This document shows, one piece after another, positions 35,646-47,921 of a stretch of DNA of 64,000 bases. Origin of the DNA: Erigeron canadensis (lineage: Eukaryota > Streptophyta > Magnoliopsida > Asterales > Asteraceae); assembly GCF_010389155.1 (NCBI RefSeq), contig NC_057765.1:23872980-23936979 (forward strand). Reading direction: 5' to 3'. The position numbers and the translations under genes were made by a program. Each line of letters opens with the position of its first letter. Positions within the stretch are counted from its first letter, which is position 1. Under the pieces are notes generated by a model. The model worked only from the letters and a program-made list of their open reading frames with translations. It was not told the origin of the DNA and did not search any database.

Positions 35646-37215
35646 ATACTTTTCCAAGTACTTGTTGATGTGGGGGATAAAGAAAGCTTGTCAGAATGCT
35701 TTGTAAGTTCTAATAATTATATTGGATGTATCACATAAGTCCATCCAAAATATCTATTTTTTTATATATTTTTGTTGTTAAACTTACAATTCATACATAC
35801 ATCACTTGTTATCTTAGGTATTACCAAAAATTGTTAAGGACAAATTGTCAGCAAAATGCAAGAGAGTGAAACTTGTTGATCAAACCAGACGTGAGTACAC
35901 GGTTAGTCTGGTTTCCTTTTCGGATTCTAGAATCATGCTGACTGGCAGTGGATGGAGAGCTTTTGTCCGTCAATGTATACCAAAAGACACAACCAAACTG
36001 TGTTTCAGACTACGGAGAAGTCAAATTTTACCTTTGATGTTGTTGTTTTCGATTTGGAGGGCAAGCAGATTATTTTGGATGGAAATGGAGATGATTTCAT
36101 AAAGAGATGTATAATTAAAGTGACTGGTGAAACAATTGTTACAGAGGTAAAAATGTTGTTGTAATCATACATTATGTTTATTTTTTTAGCTAATTATATT
36201 ATCGGGTATTAACAATAAAATGTTGTATATAATAGTATCCACCATGCTTCTTTCTTGATGACTTGAATGGGGAATATCGTCTTAAACCCGACAAGAGAGC
36301 CACAATTTTTGGAGAAAAACAAATTGAAGATGTGGATGTTATATATGAAGATGAAGATGAGACTTATCATATTCAGACTGATCATGATGAGGATGGCGTG
36401 AAAAGTGAAAAAGATGAAGCTACTAGGTTTTTTTGGCGTGCTGTAGGTTTTACTGGTACTAAGTGGACAAATCTTTGTTTTCAACATGATGTTGCTGAAG
36501 GTGATACCATCATGTTAACTAATGTTGGGGAAGGCACTTACTTGTTTGATGTTTTTAACGATAAGAAATTGGGATCAGATGCAGCCACAGTAGTGTGTAA
36601 GTGTTTCTACTTCTACATTTACACACAATTTTCATGTTTTAATGTAATCAATAATTAATAAATGTTGGTGACCATTTGAAAATATACAGGTCGGGAAGCC
36701 CCAAAAAGCAATAAACCAACTCTGACAGATGAATATGTTACTGAGAGTGAAGGAGAAGAAGTTGAAAGTCTCCGCCACAATTGCAATGTTTCTGATCACA
36801 TACACTACGATGCCAGGCCGTTTACGTTCAAAACACTGACAGACCATTCTTTTACCTCTAAGATGCTGGTATTCTGTAGACTTATGTTGTTCATATATAT
36901 GGTGTTCATTTTGGTATTGTTTACTAACTCAATCTATGGTTTTGTTTTTAGACACTGCCAATACATTTTGTTCGTAACAATAACCTGGACACCTATAACC
37001 GGGCACGTGTGTTTGTGGGCAGTCTGGAGTTCCCTGCAAAGTTGAAATTAGTATACGATAAGCGTAAAAAGGGTGATCAAAGTCATGTGGTTCTGGTGAC
37101 AGATTGGTTGAACATTTCAAAGAAGACTGGTGTTGTGGCAGGTAAGGAACTCCGTTTGGAAGTGAACTTTGTGCAGTTTGTTGATGTTCCGGTTGTGGAA
37201 TTCCATGTTTGTTGA
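35646..37215 (+). pseudogene. B3/REM-like DNA-binding gene, copy 3 (most complete, one frameshift)
   Basis: Exons 35,646-35,702, 35,818-36,146, 36,236-36,596, 36,690-36,868 and 36,952-37,215, all with GT/AG borders. Exon 2 carries the first B3-like domain (MLTGSGWRAFVRQCIPKD) with a one-base frameshift near 36,010 before SNFTFDVVVFD. Exon 3 carries the second (VGFTGTKWTNLCFQHDVAEG), exon 4 an acidic linker (TESEGEEVES), exon 5 a third domain (LPIHFVRNNNLD ... DWLNISKKTGVVAGKEL) ending HVC and TGA at 37,213-37,215. The start codon must lie in an unseen upstream exon. If the frameshift is an assembly error the gene could be functional. Confidence 0.6.
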
Positions 37216-38016
37216 TCGATTTGAAGTTGTTCGGACAAGATGTTATGTTTATGGTAACTACATGTAGGTAGCAGCATGGTTAACCGAATATATATTACCT
37301 TTTGTAATTTGGAACGGTAATATATGTACTTAAGTATGGATCTTTGATGTTTAGTAGTCGTAACAATGAATGTAATATGAATGTTGGGGCTAATATTAAA
37401 ATTATGTATTTCAGTTACCATAATATATAGCTGTTTAGTTATTGGGTGTTTTGGATGAGTTGTTTAATAAGTTGGGGATCATTTATTTTGAATGTAATTT
37501 GTTAGTCATTTTAGATGGGCTTAAATACAATGGTAAACGAACACATTTAATTATTGGGCTAATGTTGACTTTAATATAAATGGATTAGCCCAAAGCTTCC
37601 AGTTGTAAGAATGTAAATGATTGTATAAATTTATTTGGGAAGCATTTTGTAATACATAAACCAACCCAATTAACTTTTTACTTCTGAAGTCACATTATAG
37701 TTAATTTTTGGTAATCTATGTATAGTTTGAAAATCTACCTTTTAATTTGTTTGAACCACATGATATGCATACTGTGTGTGTCTGATATACAACCTAATAC
37801 ACAAATTTAAATTCAAAATAAACAACATGACATTAGTCCAGTACAAATACTTAAAACATAAAAAACCTAGAGAACGTCACATAGTCCAGTAGTACACATA
37901 CATAATTCAAAGGAAATACTTAGAACACATAGAGTAATAGATTGATAAGGCTTTATCAGATCTTTCCATCTTCAAAAGACAATTTTGAAACCGGCATAAT
38001 ATTCATGGATGCTTGT
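37216..38016. other. Intergenic stretch between convergent B3-like and RPA1-like genes
   Basis: AT-rich, presumably the two 3' UTRs. No further feature seen. Confidence 0.5.
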
Positions 38017-38189
38017 CTAGTAGAGTTTTGCCTTGCGGATCCTTTTGGCAGTTTTAGTGCTGGATTCCACACCTAGAGTGTCTTGGGCTCTTTTTTGCAA
38101 AGGGCTAGTTTCAGAGTCTTTCTCAATCTCTGCAGCTAAAGAATCGCCGGTAACCGAGAATGCATCCTGCAAACACACCACAGCCCAAC

Positions 38190-40249
38190 TATGACAACTA
38201 TCATCTGAGGGTTTTCTCGGAACTACCTTTCTGGACACTTTAGTACGTATCGTTTAGGTACATAATTTGCTTAATAAGACTTTGCCATGGAATAAATGAA
38301 TTTCTATTAGATTTGGGCTTCATGAGCGTTTAGACTTTAAATAAATTGTACGTGGACTTAAGAATAGGAGAAATACTAGTTGTCCTGTGGAAAAGCCAAA
38401 TTAAGTAAAATATTTAAAATTAAATCAATTAAAGATTTAATAACTAAATATAGACATATTTATAGTCGTTAGAAAGCTATTGAAAAGTTACGCTTAAATA
38501 TGACGACAAAATAGATTAACGGGTCACGAGTCTTCTAAAATGGTCGGGTCAAACGAGTTGTGTGAGGGTCAAGAGTGGTCAAACTTGGTCAAGGGTCAAG
38601 AGGGAACTAACAAAACCCAAACCCTAAGTCTCTCCCCTCATTTCCTCACTCACACTTACACACACACTCTCCTCTCCCTTTTTCTCTCTTGCAGCCGTCC
38701 CCCCCCCCCCCCCTCTTTCTCTTCTTCTTCCTCTGTTTTTGGCAGCCAAGGGCCACGAACCAAGACCCATCACCACGAACTACCACCATTCACCCACGAA
38801 CCACCTTCTACCCGCACGAGCCACACGAAGCAACCCCACGAACCACCACAAAATCCGTTCTTCTTTCCCATTTTCTTAGAGTCGTAGTAAGATTTGCAGA
38901 AATCCATGTTCTAGATCGGTTTTTCCTTCAATAATATATATTATATTATATATATAATATATATATAATATATGTATAATATATATATATATTATATATA
39001 CAAAGAATTAAATTGATACGGACATTGGACTTAAGTATATATATATACGGATTTATTAAGCTGAACGGTTTCGTATATAAATTTACATATACATATATAA
39101 ATACGAAAATTTTTGAGACGAAAAGACTTTATAAATAATATATCTAAATCCTAAAGTATACAACTTCTCGAACTTGATGAATTCTATTGTGACGTTCCAA
39201 CCGAATACTTGACGAGAGATAAACATAAGACGTGACATTATTATTGGACAATTTATAAGAACAAAAGGACTATTATATACAGTATGACATTTGACAAACA
39301 CAACGGCATTTCCTAAGGCACTAGTATAGGACACGGACTTGTACAATTAATTAAGCACTTACTGGGTGACTTGTGGACAATGTAGGACTTTTGGACAAAT
39401 AGTGAGCTTATTTCAGTGTTTCTGACAGTTCGTATTCCTGTTCGTTGATATAGGATATTTGTGCTTGTGCTGCTTTCAGGTGAGTTTCGTAGCCCCTCTT
39501 TTTACAAGTTTTGGGGTGGAAAGTATACTTATTCTTTTTAAACAGTTTTGTCGGTTTCTGTTTATGTTCAATATTGAGCCTGTAAGTATAGAGTTACTTA
39601 TGCCATTTGACGTGTTTCTGTCCTGTTGTATGTGTGTGATCATGTGTTTGATGCTGTGCTTGATGTCGTGCTTATTTGACGTGCTTTATATGGAGACTTG
39701 AGACTATGAGACTATGGACTAAGGCAGGTACCGTAAGGCCAGACTTTGAGACATTGAGTACTTCGGGTACATTGAGTACCTTGGACTTTGAGACTTGGAC
39801 TTGAGACTTGTGTACTTGACTTATATGGCGTAACTCTGCTCTTTATATATTGAACGAATACTTATTTTGACTTAAAAGATCGACAAAAGGACTTCCTTCT
39901 TGACTAGACTTTTTGACAAAAACCTACGAACTCACCAACCTTTGTGTTGACACGTTTTAGTATACTTTTCAGGTTCTCAGGGTAATCAGGGATAAAGACT
40001 TTTATGCTAGGACTGGACTTTGGAGATTATGCTCCATTGCTTATTATCAGACTTTAAGGCTACATGCCTTGGACTATCTTGTAAATGGACTTATTGTATT
40101 GAGCTGTTCTAGCATCGTTTTGACTTTGAACTCATGTTTTGGGAATATATTTATTATATTCTATTTCATTTTAGCAGTATCTATGTAATTCCATGTCGTG
40201 CTGTACTTTTCATGACACCTCATGTTTCCGCCAACAGTGGGGTGTTATA
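38190..40249 (+). mobile_element. Solo LTR A (long-LTR family), in the last intron of the RPA1-like gene
   Basis: 2,060 bp flanked by a perfect 5-bp duplication CCAAC (38,185-38,189 and 40,250-40,254). Ends are TATGACAACTATCATCTG ... GGGGTGTTATA, each differing from copy B by C/T-type changes. Internal landmarks shared with copies B and D include GGTGAGTTTCGTAGCCCC, AAGGCAGGTACCGTAAGGC and CATGTTTCCGCCAAC. No internal domain, PBS or PPT. The start TGTGACAACC and end GGGTGTTACA suggest a Ty3/Gypsy Tekay-like source (inference). It contains a C13-type run near 38,700 and an AT microsatellite near 38,930-39,000. Confidence 0.9.
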
Positions 40250-42500
40250 CCAACTATGTACGTATTATTTTTGTTTAAGTATGCTAATTTGTTTATCGTT
40301 GACACCCAACAATTAAATGTTTATTGGCAAAATATACCTTCGAATCCAGAGCGGACTGTGACTCATCACCAAGCTTCACAGATGACACCTCTGGAATTGT
40401 ACCCTCTTGTATCGCCTCTTGTATCACCGCTTGCATTGTTGTATCTTGTATCACCTAAATATCATTCATTATATTAAAGATGCATGTTACGTAACACTCA
40501 TACCCATTACTTTAAAATTACAAAGAACTAAAACTATAACTTATGCTTGTTTGAGTACCTCATTGTTGGCATCTTGGGAGATTAACTCAGCAATGATATC
40601 CGAATCATCACAAATTTTATTAATAGTATAAGCCCCATCCTTGTGTTTGACATTGTAGTCGTCTGTTTTGATCTTAAAAGCTACTTTCTGGTTTAGTAGC
40701 CCATCAAGCTCATGAGGGTAGTTGTCCTCATCATTATTGTTCACTTGTCTTTGACGAATATCAACCACACTTAAGCCTAGAAGCTTTTGGACATCTCGAT
40801 CCCACATCACAAACGATGCACTGCCGGTGTTGTCTTGTACTCTCATGGTAACCCTAAACCTAAAATATGTAGCAACATCTATAAGACACAAAACACCAAA
40901 AATTACATGTATATCTGTGGTGAAATTTTATAAGCTTATTTATAAATATTTACCTTGGACCAACTTGTGTGGCCATTTTTTCTCTTTTTGACACCATATA
41001 CTATCAGCAGGAGAATTCATAAGCTCCTCAGTCACATCTTCTTCGGGAGCAACCTGCAAGTATTCACTTTTACTCATAACTTTCTTCTGACATTTTTTGC
41101 AACCAATAAAGAACCATCCAAACTCCTTTTCAAGCATTGCTATTGTAGCAACAACAACACACTCCCCAACCTGAAAATAAAAACACGAGTTTTTATTGCA
41201 AATGATGTGTACACACAAGTATATAATATACTAAATAATTTGTTTACCTCTTCAGCCTCTCTAACTTCATCCAAGTGTTTTTTTTCACTGTTTAGCAAAA
41301 AGTCTAGTCGATTAGGGTACACAGTCTGAGTTGACAAAGATGCATTAGATGTTTGAGCAGCTCCTTCTTGCACTATCAACCTATCATGTTTCGAAACAGT
41401 TAAAAAGCAAGTAACATATCTTACAGGATATATTCATCTAAGAAGATTTAGTTAGTCTATGTATTTAATATTGAAGACATGCATATTTAACCTCCTCCTA
41501 AATTCATGAGCTTGTTGGATATCTTCATTTATGAAGATTCGTGTTCCAAACTTATCAGATTGAATTGTCACATTTTCTGCAAAAAATAGCAAAGAAAAGA
41601 GTTACCTAACATTTTCATTGTGCACTTAACAGCAGATACATATACGAAACTTACCCCTAAATTCGTTAAGGATGACATGTTGCATGATGGTGATAACATG
41701 CTCTCCAGATTCGTTCTTCTCCACATAGTCATTAAATTGAACTGCATAGTCATTCCACAAAGTGCAGCATTGTGTGTTACCCCTACAATATAGAAATTGA
41801 AAAATCTCTTATTTTTGGCAAACTTATATAAAATATATGGTATATAAATATTACCAATGATTATTGATAAATGTACTTTGCATTCAATACTCTTATACAT
41901 AAAAATACACATTCAATAGTGTACCTCCCTATTAAGAAACACATCCATAAATCTGCTATATACACGATTTACATATTCTGACAAGCATACAAAACCTAAA
42001 TTCCATATACTAACAAATATCCTTTCCCGATTTATAACCCTGTGTTTTCAACTGACAGATTCTTAAACCAAAAGAAAAAGTAAATTTTACAATATATATT
42101 GTTAGCTTTTATATTTGTTAGTACGTGTTTTGTAAATATAGATTAGTAATGTCCTTGTTATTTAGTTTGTTTAGATGAAGGGTTTATCATGTAATTCACT
42201 ATATACTTGCTTGTAATTATGAAGGGGGTTTAAGTGCAATTTATATGACTATCTAAACCTCCCACATGTAATGAAAAACAAACCTTTTGACCAATTAATT
42301 ATTCATTGTTCTAATACCTACATTCTCTCCAATACATACTTTCCCTAATAGAAGCTTTAATACATACTTTCCCTAATATAAGCTTTAATACCTATTTTCA
42401 CTAATAGAAGCTTTAATACCTACTTTCCCTAATAGAAGCTTTAATACCTACTTTCACTAATAGAAGTTTTAATACCTACTTTCACTAATAGAAGCTCTAA

Positions 42501-44565
42501 GGGTGGACGGAGTCGTATGGGGAGGGGACCGGTACCGGGTCGGTACCGGTTGGAACACCACTCCGACCCTCCGGTACCAGTGGGGAGGGGAGCGTAGTGG
42601 GGAGCGTGGTGCCGGATCCCGTGCCTTTGAATTCGACCGTTAAAAAAAAAAAAAAAAAACATGGGGCGTACATCAAAACGTCTCTCTCTCTCTCTTCCTT
42701 CTTCTTTCCTTGTTCTTTCTTTCTTCTTTCTTTCTTGTTTCTGCACTTTGTTTTTTTTTCTTTCAACACACAAATCACACACACAAATAACACACACATA
42801 TATCTATATTTTCGGAATCATGAACCCTTTCTTCAACAATCCTTTATTTCTTGACAATCACGGCCCAACACCCCCAAATTTCCAATCGGACTCGAGTTCA
42901 TCCGACGAGACGGAACGGTATATTAATCTATTCACTATGGCGCATTATGCGATTCAACAAGATGTCTGTGATACTGCCTCCTCTTCAAGAACGTATAGAA
43001 GACGCGACGATCGTGGTGAGTCTCACAACCTTCTTTTTCAAGATTATTTTGCCGAGGAACCGAAATTTAATAAGACGTTTTTTAGACAACGGTTTTGTAT
43101 GAGTAGACGGTTGTTTGTGAAGATAGCTTCAGATTTGGAAAACAATTTTAGTTTTTTTCAAAGAAAGATCGACGCTCGTGGTAAATGAGGGTTTTCGGCT
43201 TTACAGAGATGCACATCTGCAGTTCGCCAGTTAGGATACGGTAGTAATCCCGACAGTCTAGATGATTACCTAAATATGTCAGAAAGATCGTCACGTGACA
43301 CCCTTAATGCTTTTTGTGATGGAGTCATTAAGTTATATCGGCATGAATATTTGCGTAGGCCAACGCGTACTGATACGCAACGCATTCTTGATCATCATGC
43401 GTCTTATCATGGTTTTTCCGGCATGTTAGGTATATCTTTACTTAATATATATATATATATATTTACTTAATGTATATATGTATATAAATATTACGTAGTT
43501 TAGTTAATAATGTATATATGTATATATATATATATTACGTAGTTTAGTTAATAATGTATATATGTATATATATATTACGTAGCTTAGTTAATATTTTCGG
43601 TTTAATAAATGTGTTTATAGGGAGTCTTGATTGTACACACTGGGCTTGGGATAATTATCCAGTAGCTTAGCGTGGCCAGTACACGCGAGGTGATCATCAC
43701 GGACCGACGATATCGCTTGAAGCAGTTGCATCACAGGATTGTTGGATTTGGCACGCATACTTTGGTGTTGTCGGTTCAAACAACGACATTAATGTGTTGA
43801 ACCAATCTCCTTTGTTCAATCCTTTTGAAGATGACACAACACCGTTGGTTCCTTTCACTGTATATGGAACCGAATATCAGTACCCGTATTTTCTCGTGGA
43901 TGGGATCTACCCAAGATATGCGATGTTTGTGAAAACGATTTCCCATCCAACCGGTGAGAAAAGGATTCGATATGCTAAGGCACAGGAGGCTGCAAGGAAG
44001 GATGTGGAGCGAGCTTTTGGTATTATAAAAAAAATGGAAAATACTTAGAGAACCAACACGAAAAATGGAAGAAACCCCCATCCGTAAGATTATGTATGCG
44101 TGTTGTATTCTTCACAACATGATTTTAAAAGACGAGGACCACGGTATAAGTCCTGATTACATTCCAGATCCCCCGGTTGCTCACAGCCATCGGATGAACG
44201 ACTGTTTGAGATACAAAACCCAAACGTTCACGAGGATCTTAAGATGGATCTCATTGACCATATTCATCGCACATTCATCCGGGGCATCGATCGCTAGTTT
44301 ATTTATGTATTGTGTTGTCGTTTCGTTAAATATTGTAGTTTGATGTTTTATTTTGTTGTTTGTTTTATATTTAATATTTGTATTAATTTTAATTTATTAA
44401 ATAAAATGTTTTAGTTTTAAAAATAAATAGAAATGAAATTAAATAGAAAAGGGTGGGGAGGGGAGGAGAGAGGTGGCGAAGTGCTCCTAGCAATCGGGGA
44501 GGGGATGGGAGTTGAAGAAAAATCGGGGAGGGGAGGGGAGGAGTGGGGAAGCCCTCCCCCCACCC
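42501..44565 (+). mobile_element. PIF/Harbinger DNA transposon inside the element 4 LTR
   Basis: 2,065 bp with TAA duplications (42,498-42,500 and 44,566-44,568) and imperfect terminal inverted repeats GGGTGGACGG / rc of CCTCCCCCCACCC. The 3-bp TAA duplication and the DDE transposase identify PIF/Harbinger. The subterminal regions are G-rich on the + strand at both ends. It contains one transposase gene with an AT-rich intron. Confidence 0.9.
42820..44300 (+). pseudogene. PIF/Harbinger transposase (plant DDE_Tnp_4 type), inactivated
   Basis: ATG at 42,820 (MNPFFNNPLFLDNHGP). The first exon reads SLLFQDYF-type sequence, FRQRFCMSRRLFVKIA, a TGA at 43,186-43,188 and then GFSALQRCTSAVRQLGYG. An AT-rich intron (about 43,430-43,620) contains diverged repeats with ATTACGTAGTTTAGTTAATA. 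Exon 2 shows the DDE residues in context: GSLDCTHWAW, GSNNDINVLNQSPLF and KDVERAFG. A TAG replaces Trp in PVAWRGQYTRG (near 43,668), and an A-run near 44,030 shifts frame before WKILREPTRK, after which IRKIMYACCILHNMI is readable. In life it cuts and pastes the transposon, usually with a partner Myb-like protein that is absent here. Confidence 0.88.
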
Positions 44566-44811
44566 TAATACCTACTTTCCCTAATAGAAGCTTTAATACC
44601 TACTATCCCTAATAGAAGCTCTAATACCTACTTTCCCTAATAGAAACTTTAATACCTATTTTCACTAATAGAAGTTTTAATACCTACTTTCCCTAATAGA
44701 AGCTCTAATACCTACTTTCACTAATAGAAGCTTTAATACCTACTTTCCTTAATAGAAGCTTTAATATCTTCTTTCTTATTCAAATACCTATTTTACAATT
44801 GGTACCAGAGC

Positions 44812-45403
44812 CCAAGGCGCAAAATCCGGACCTTTTACATCAAAACCAGTATTTGTTCTTATATTCCTCATTTTCCAAGTTGAAACTCTGCCCGTTTGTT
44901 TTCTTGAAAACCGGTATTAGTGAGGTATTCACCGAATACCGGTATTACTCAAGGATTGTTGTGTGTGATTGTGTTTGAAAGTATTAATACCTGGTTTACC
45001 CCAAAACCGGTATTTGTTCTTCTAATCACTTATTTCCAACTCATTATAATCTTAAAGTATTTAAACGAAAACCAAATCTTTTGGAAGACCAAAACTTTGT
45101 CCAATTTGATCTGCGAAAACCGGTATTAGTGCTTTTATCACTGATTACCGGTATTAATAAAGGATTGTTGTGTGGGATTTTGTTTTGAATGTTTTAATAC
45201 CTGGTTTATTCCAAAACCGGTATTTGTTCTTACATTAATCATTTTGTTAACAAAAACTCTGTCCGATTGTGTTTGCGAAAACCAGTATTTGTACTTCCAT
45301 TTGAATACCTGTATCGGTGAATCCATTCCTCAAAACCGGTTTCTGTTGAGTATTGATGTGTGGTTGTTCTTTCACTAAGTTGTCATCAAGTTTCATTTTC
45401 AAA
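44812..45403 (+). repeat. Element 4 leader with repeated AAACCGGTATT motifs
   Basis: Between PBS and gag ATG there are about ten occurrences of CCGGTATT/AATACCGG or near variants, including the palindrome AATACCGGTATT near 44,936. A longer unit (AAAACCGGTATTTGTTCTT ... GGATTGTTGTGTG) recurs at 44,842, 45,003 and 45,213. Noncoding. Confidence 0.75.
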
Positions 45404-46647
45404 ATGCCAACCGAAGAGTTCGAGTTTAAACCAAACATGGAGTCATATTCACTACATAAAAATCAAAGGTGTTCATGTTTTCAAAAAGACAGTTCAATTT
45501 GTGATCTTGTAAACTCTCAACAGGGAGAACAACTCTTAAAGATGACCAAGAAAATGAGAAACCTTCTTCACACATATGATAAAAGTCGTAAATCTACACG
45601 TGACCAACTCAAATCTGAGAACAAAAAGCTCAAATTTGTTAATAATCTCCATTTGCCTGCAATGAAAAGTCTTCATTCTGAAGTTGACCGAATCAAATCT
45701 GAGAACAAAGAGCTCAAATCTGCTAATGATCTCATTTTGTCAAACATGGAAAGTCTTCGAAAAGACAATGATCATTTGCAGTCAAAGATTCTCAATTTAA
45801 CCAATGAGTTGGATATTTCTCACAAAGAGCTCATTGAAACCAAACTCGAAACCCAAGTTAAAGAACTTGTTTTGCAACAACAATTTTCGAAGCTCAATCG
45901 TGAATTGCAAAACAAATCCATTTCTTCGAGGAATAACGAGCAAACAAGTTTGAAGTTAATCCAACAACTTCAAGCTCATTCCTTATCATTGGAAACTCAA
46001 CTTGCAACAAAGTCATATCCAATGAATCATACTTTAACTTGTGCTCCAGAATCACATCTTCTAAACCAAACCACTTCATCTCCAACTAAAATAAAATCCA
46101 CTCCTTCAAATACCTAATCAAACCACACATACCCAAAATTATCAAACAATACCAAGAAAAACCCTTCCTCCAAATCCAAAACAAATTCTTATAATACCAA
46201 AACATCTCACCAAAACACTAAACACCTACAACCATCTTCCAAACTAGCTCATACAACTCCCAACTACTCAAAAGAACCTCATCTCGTCAAAACAAAAACC
46301 ATTCCAACTAAACCCCATTCTACTTTCAAACAAATGAACCCATATTACACACCTCACAAGACCAGATCTCCCCTCAAGCATATAAATAGCCATTGCCAGA
46401 GTTACAAGGATTCCACCACTGGAATCATTCGCTATAAAGATCGATATGGCTGGTTTTCTCATAGTAAACCCAACCCAAAATCTAAAAGCACTCCCATCAA
46501 GTACTCTCTCTCTGAGTTATTTAAGTTTGCACCACGAATCACTCACCCTCGTGTGTAAAAAGTGCTTGACTATGCACAATCTCCTACTTCTCTCTTCAAA
46601 TATCCAGTTGGACCCACCCTCACATGGGTCCCAACTTCTGGATTCAA
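45404..46647 (+). pseudogene. Element 4 gag-like coiled-coil protein, two stops
   Basis: ATG at 45,404. The first 237 codons are rich in Lys, Glu, Leu and Asn with heptad-like spacing (KSENKKLKFVNNLH, KSENKELKSANDL, ILNLTNELDISHKEL), so a coiled coil is likely. A TAA at 46,115 and another at 46,556 interrupt a frame that continues through a Lys/Ser/Pro-rich segment to VGPTLTWVPTSGFK and TAA at 46,645. The WVP ending resembles the end of gag just before protease in plant Copia polyproteins. It has no UBN2 domain or zinc knuckle, so only the middle and end of gag seem present. Confidence 0.6.
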
Positions 46648-47311
46648 GTAAGTGGTTGTGATTTGGCTTGTACACATTTCAGTGTACAACCCGTTCAGAA
46701 CATGTTTAATTGAGATGCTACTTCATAATTGTACCTTTTCATTCACCTTTTGGGCAATCAATCACTATTACATGATGAACATATTAAACATGTTCATCAT
46801 GAGGGGGAGAAATGTGTTAAAGGTTGATATTGATTGTCTTTGTGAGGGGGGGCACAATGAAAGCTTTGAAGATGATTTATTGCTCCGAAGAATTTGCTCA
46901 ATTTGAGGGGGAGCTAAAATGACAAATCATTTTTCACACCAAATTTACACCAAGCCAAGCTTCCGCATTTCGCAAGAAGCCTAAGTCTCCGCCTTCACAA
47001 AATGTTTAAGAATCCAACAGTCAAAGTTGCATGAAGACAATGAAAATAAAGAGAAATCTTCAAAGTCTTTTCCACATCAAAGATTCTCAACATAATTGAA
47101 CCACCAGACCGACCAGCAGATCCAAAGTACCATTTTGTCCCAAAGAAGTATTGGAAGGGAAAGAAGAGTGAGTACAAAAAGAGAGCCTTTAAAGACCAAA
47201 CCTTTCTCCATGACAAACCCGAATCATCAACAAAGAAGCGAAACAGACGACAAAGAAAGAAGAAAAGAGCTCAACAATGATCATTTACAAAACAGTACTA
47301 AAGGGAGAGAT
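46648..47311 (+). other. Element 4 interior 3' to gag
   Basis: A short basic ORF reads PPDRPADPKYHFVPKKYWKG and continues Lys/Arg-rich to 47,280. Two AGGGGGAG purine tracts (near 46,803 and 46,904) resemble PPT copies. No pol motif. Confidence 0.5.
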
Positions 47312-47921
47312 TCTTAGCTTTTATATTTGTTAGTACGTGTTTTGTAAATATAGATTAGCTTGTTTAAATGAAGGGTTTATCATGTAATTCACTATGTACT
47401 TGCTTGTAATTATGAAGGGGTTTAAGTGCAATTTATATGACTATATAAACCCCCCACATGTAATGAAAAACCAACCTTTTGACCAATTAATTATTCATTG
47501 TTCTAATACCTACATTCTCTCCAATACCTACTTTCCCTAATAGAAACTTTAATACCTACTTTCCCTAATAAAAGCTTTAATACCTACTTTCACTAATAGA
47601 AGCTTTAATACCTACTTTCCCTAATAGAAGCTTTAATACCTACTTTCACTAATAGAAGCTTTAATACCTACTTTTCTTAATAGAAGCTCTAATACCTACT
47701 TTCCCTAATAGAAGCTTTAATACCTACTTTCCCTAATAGAAGCTTTAATACCTACTTTCCCTAATAGAAGCTCTAATACCTACTTTCCCTAATAGAAGCT
47801 TTAATACATATTTTCACTAATAGAAGCTTTAATACCTACTTTTCCTAATAGAAGCTCTAATACCTACTTTCACTAATAGAAGCTTTAATACTTTCTTTCT
47901 TATTCAAATACCTATTTTACA
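47312..47921 (+). mobile_element. Element 4 3' LTR
   Basis: 610 bp, starting TCTTAGCTTTTATATTTG and ending CCTATTTTACA, with TATATAAA at 47,442-47,449 and a 13-unit minisatellite filling most of the second half. Confidence 0.9.
47523..47886 (+). repeat. 28-bp LTR minisatellite (AATACCTACTTTCCCTAATA unit), 13 copies
   Basis: Thirteen 28-bp units of the form AATACCTACTTT(CC/CA)CTAATAGAAGCTTT. The same array lies in the 5' LTR at 42,331-42,498 (6 units) and 44,567-44,762 (7 units), again 13 in total. It sits downstream of the TATA box, so it would be transcribed in R/U5. Confidence 0.95.

Larger units (their letters stand above)
42100..44797 (+). mobile_element. Element 4 5' LTR, split by a PIF/Harbinger element
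   Basis: Without the insertion it is about 630 bp and matches 47,312-47,921. Its TATA position reads TATCTAAA where the 3' LTR has TATATAAA (47,442-47,449), so its promoter is probably weakened. It contains 6 + 7 units of the 28-bp minisatellite on either side of the Harbinger insertion. Confidence 0.9.

Noticed and set aside
38540..38887. Pro/His-rich 115-codon frame in solo LTR A
   Set aside because: Low-complexity LTR sequence (CT-rich, C-run) not open in LTR copies B and D.
42497..42799. Lys/Arg-rich - strand frame at the Harbinger left end
   Set aside because: Comes from CT-rich and poly-A simple sequence in the 5' UTR of the transposase gene.
47523..47886. Considered as a CRISPR-like array of short repeats
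   Set aside because: 28-bp units are contiguous with no unique spacers; minisatellite within an LTR.
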